Shown: in pieces, positions 5,598 to 6,649 of the stretch | Layout of the letters: the number at the start of each line of letters is the position of its first letter | How positions within the stretch are numbered: position 1 is the first letter of the stretch | NCBI GenBank assembly: GCA_003232175.1 | Contig: QILX01000312.1 | Span: 1-6,649, forward strand | DNA from: Hyphomicrobiales bacterium | GTDB taxonomy: Bacteria > Pseudomonadota > Alphaproteobacteria > Rhizobiales > SZUA-8 | DNA length: 6,649 nucleotides | Direction: 5' to 3' | Translations under genes and position numbers: made by a program | Notes under the pieces: model-generated | Seen by the model: the letters and a program-made list of their open reading frames with translations, nothing else | Database searches by the model: none | Told to the model about the DNA's origin: nothing

Positions 5598-6649
5598 TTA
5601 CATCTTCCAGCGCTTGATAAGTTCCTCGTAGGCAATGGTTTCGCCTTGGGGTTTTTCATTGGCAAGCTTGGCCTTGGGCGAACCTGCCTTGGCGAGCCAG
5701 ATCGCAGGATCAATCTCGGGATTCAACCGCGGTCCGCAACCCCCATAGACTTGGGCTTTTTCGTCCGCCTCCTGCATACGGGCCATGACCTGGTCCATTT
5801 CGCTGGCCAGACGATCCATCGCTTCTTGCGGTGTGAACGCACCGGAATTCACATCACCAATCTGCTGCCACCAAATCTGCGCCAGCTTGGGGTAATCGGG
5901 CACGTTGACCCCGGTCGGTGACCACATCACCCGGTCCGGCGAGCGGTAAAACTCGATGAGACCGCCAAGATTTGGCGCCCGGTCCGTAAAGGACTGATCA
6001 TTGATAGTGCTCTCGCGGATGAAGGTCAGGCCAACATGGCTTTTTCTCACATCAACGGTCTTGGAGGTTACGAACTGAGCATAGAGCCAGGCCGCCTTGG
6101 CCCGGTCAGAGGGCGTTGATTTGAAGAACGTCCACGAACCGGCGTCCTGATACCCCAGTTTCTGGCCATCTTCCCAATACGGGCCGTGTGGCGAGGGCGC
6201 CATGCGCCAAAGCGGTTTGCCCGCCTCGTCAACGGTGTTGTTGCCTTGTGATTTGGACTCCACCATCTTAGCGGTGAAGGCCGTATACCAGAAGATCTGC
6301 TGAGCTACATTGCCCTGGCTAAGCGAGGGAAGCGACTGATAAAAGTCATAGCTTGCAGCTCCGGGAGGCGCATATTGGCGCAGCCATTCATCCCATTTGC
6401 GAATGGCGTAGACCGCCGCGGGACCGTTCGCAGCACCGCCGCGGCTGACACTGGCACCAACCGGGTTGCAGGTGCCCGCTTCCATGCGAATGCCCCATTC
6501 ATCGACAGGTATGCCGTTCGGCAGGCCCTTTGAACCGGCACCAGCCATTGACAGCCAAGCGTCGGTCATGCGCCAGCCCAGGTCAGGCGCGCGCTTGCCG
6601 TAATCCATGTGGCCATAGACCTGGACACCATCGATCTCCTTGACGTCTT
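5598..6649 (-). CDS. glpV: Periplasmic glycerol-type ABC solute-binding protein (GlpV-like), 5'-partial
   Basis: This is the extracytoplasmic receptor that would deliver the substrate (glycerol, by family) to the permease pair encoded downstream. The frame is open to the window edge: residues DVKEIDGVQVYGHMDYG read straight through the first in-frame ATG at 6608, so that ATG is internal and the signal peptide and roughly the first 200+ residues lie outside the window (family members are about 570-580 aa, from memory). About 349 residues are visible, ending in ELIKRWKM and a TAA stop. Family-like features are the run APDLGWRMTDAWLSMAGAG, the Gly/Ala-rich stretch SRGGAANGPAA, several aromatic clusters (EFYRSPDRVMWSP, IWWQQIG) and the C-terminal tail PKAKLANEKPQGET, which I recognise from GlpV-type proteins. 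It is followed by a terminator and then the ATPase genes. The family assignment is good; the glycerol substrate is inferred from family resemblance, and a related polyol or sugar is possible. Confidence 0.85.
   Translation of the reverse strand, partial: DVKEIDGVQVYGHMDYGKRAPDLGWRMTDAWLSMAGAGSKGLPNGIPVDEWGIRMEAGTCNPVGASVSRGGAANGPAAVYAIRKWDEWLRQYAPPGAASYDFYQSLPSLSQGNVAQQIFWYTAFTAKMVESKSQGNNTVDEAGKPLWRMAPSPHGPYWEDGQKLGYQDAGSWTFFKSTPSDRAKAAWLYAQFVTSKTVDVRKSHVGLTFIRESTINDQSFTDRAPNLGGLIEFYRSPDRVMWSPTGVNVPDYPKLAQIWWQQIGDVNSGAFTPQEAMDRLASEMDQVMARMQEADEKAQVYGGCGPRLNPEIDPAIWLAKAGSPKAKLANEKPQGETIAYEELIKRWKM

Noticed and set aside
1..6649. CRISPR arrays, tRNA or rRNA genes, insertion sequences, toxin-antitoxin or phage genes
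   Set aside because: No direct repeats with spacers, no cloverleaf-like stretches, no transposase motifs and almost no non-coding space were seen.

Overview
The window reads as a piece of an alphaproteobacterial chromosome or replicon. It is GC-rich and densely packed, and every supported gene lies on the minus strand. The lineage is inferred from the transporter family, which best matches the glycerol ABC importer (GlpSTPQUV type) described in Rhizobium leguminosarum and common in Rhizobiales, Rhodobacterales and Rhodospirillales. No rRNA or other taxonomic marker is present, so the lineage cannot be narrowed.

In the direction of transcription (right to left) the layout is as follows. (1) 6649-5598: the C-terminal ~349 residues of a large periplasmic solute-binding protein (GlpV-like), cut by the window edge. 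(2) 5512-5550: a strong rho-independent terminator facing the same way. (3) 5455-4409: first ABC ATPase (GlpS-like), whose 5' end is disrupted by an apparent frameshift. (4) 4409-3330: second ABC ATPase (GlpT-like). (5) 3333-2467: permease 1 (GlpP-like). (6) 2467-1667: permease 2 (GlpQ-like). (7) 1655-1374: a 93-residue three-helix membrane protein (GlpU/DUF2160-like). (8) A 178-nt gap with no convincing terminator or promoter. (9) 1195-2: a complete periplasmic binding protein of the Leu/Ile/Val (Peripla_BP_6) family.

Together the binding protein, two ATPases, two permeases and the small membrane protein form one complete type I ABC importer. The genes from the first ATPase to the second permease are linked by 1- to 4-nt stop/start overlaps, which indicates translational coupling and co-transcription. 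The binding-protein gene comes first and is separated from the rest by a terminator hairpin. That arrangement would give much more binding protein than membrane components if readthrough is partial. The two ATPases have complementary degenerate motifs, so the heterodimer probably has one competent and one degenerate ATP site. The Liv-type binding protein at the far end has no permease or ATPase genes of its own in the window and need not belong to the same system.

The window is mostly a recognisable transporter operon, not a new system. Its most unusual point is the damaged start of the first ATPase gene, where a canonical N-terminus sits in a different frame from the rest of the protein, right at a small hairpin.
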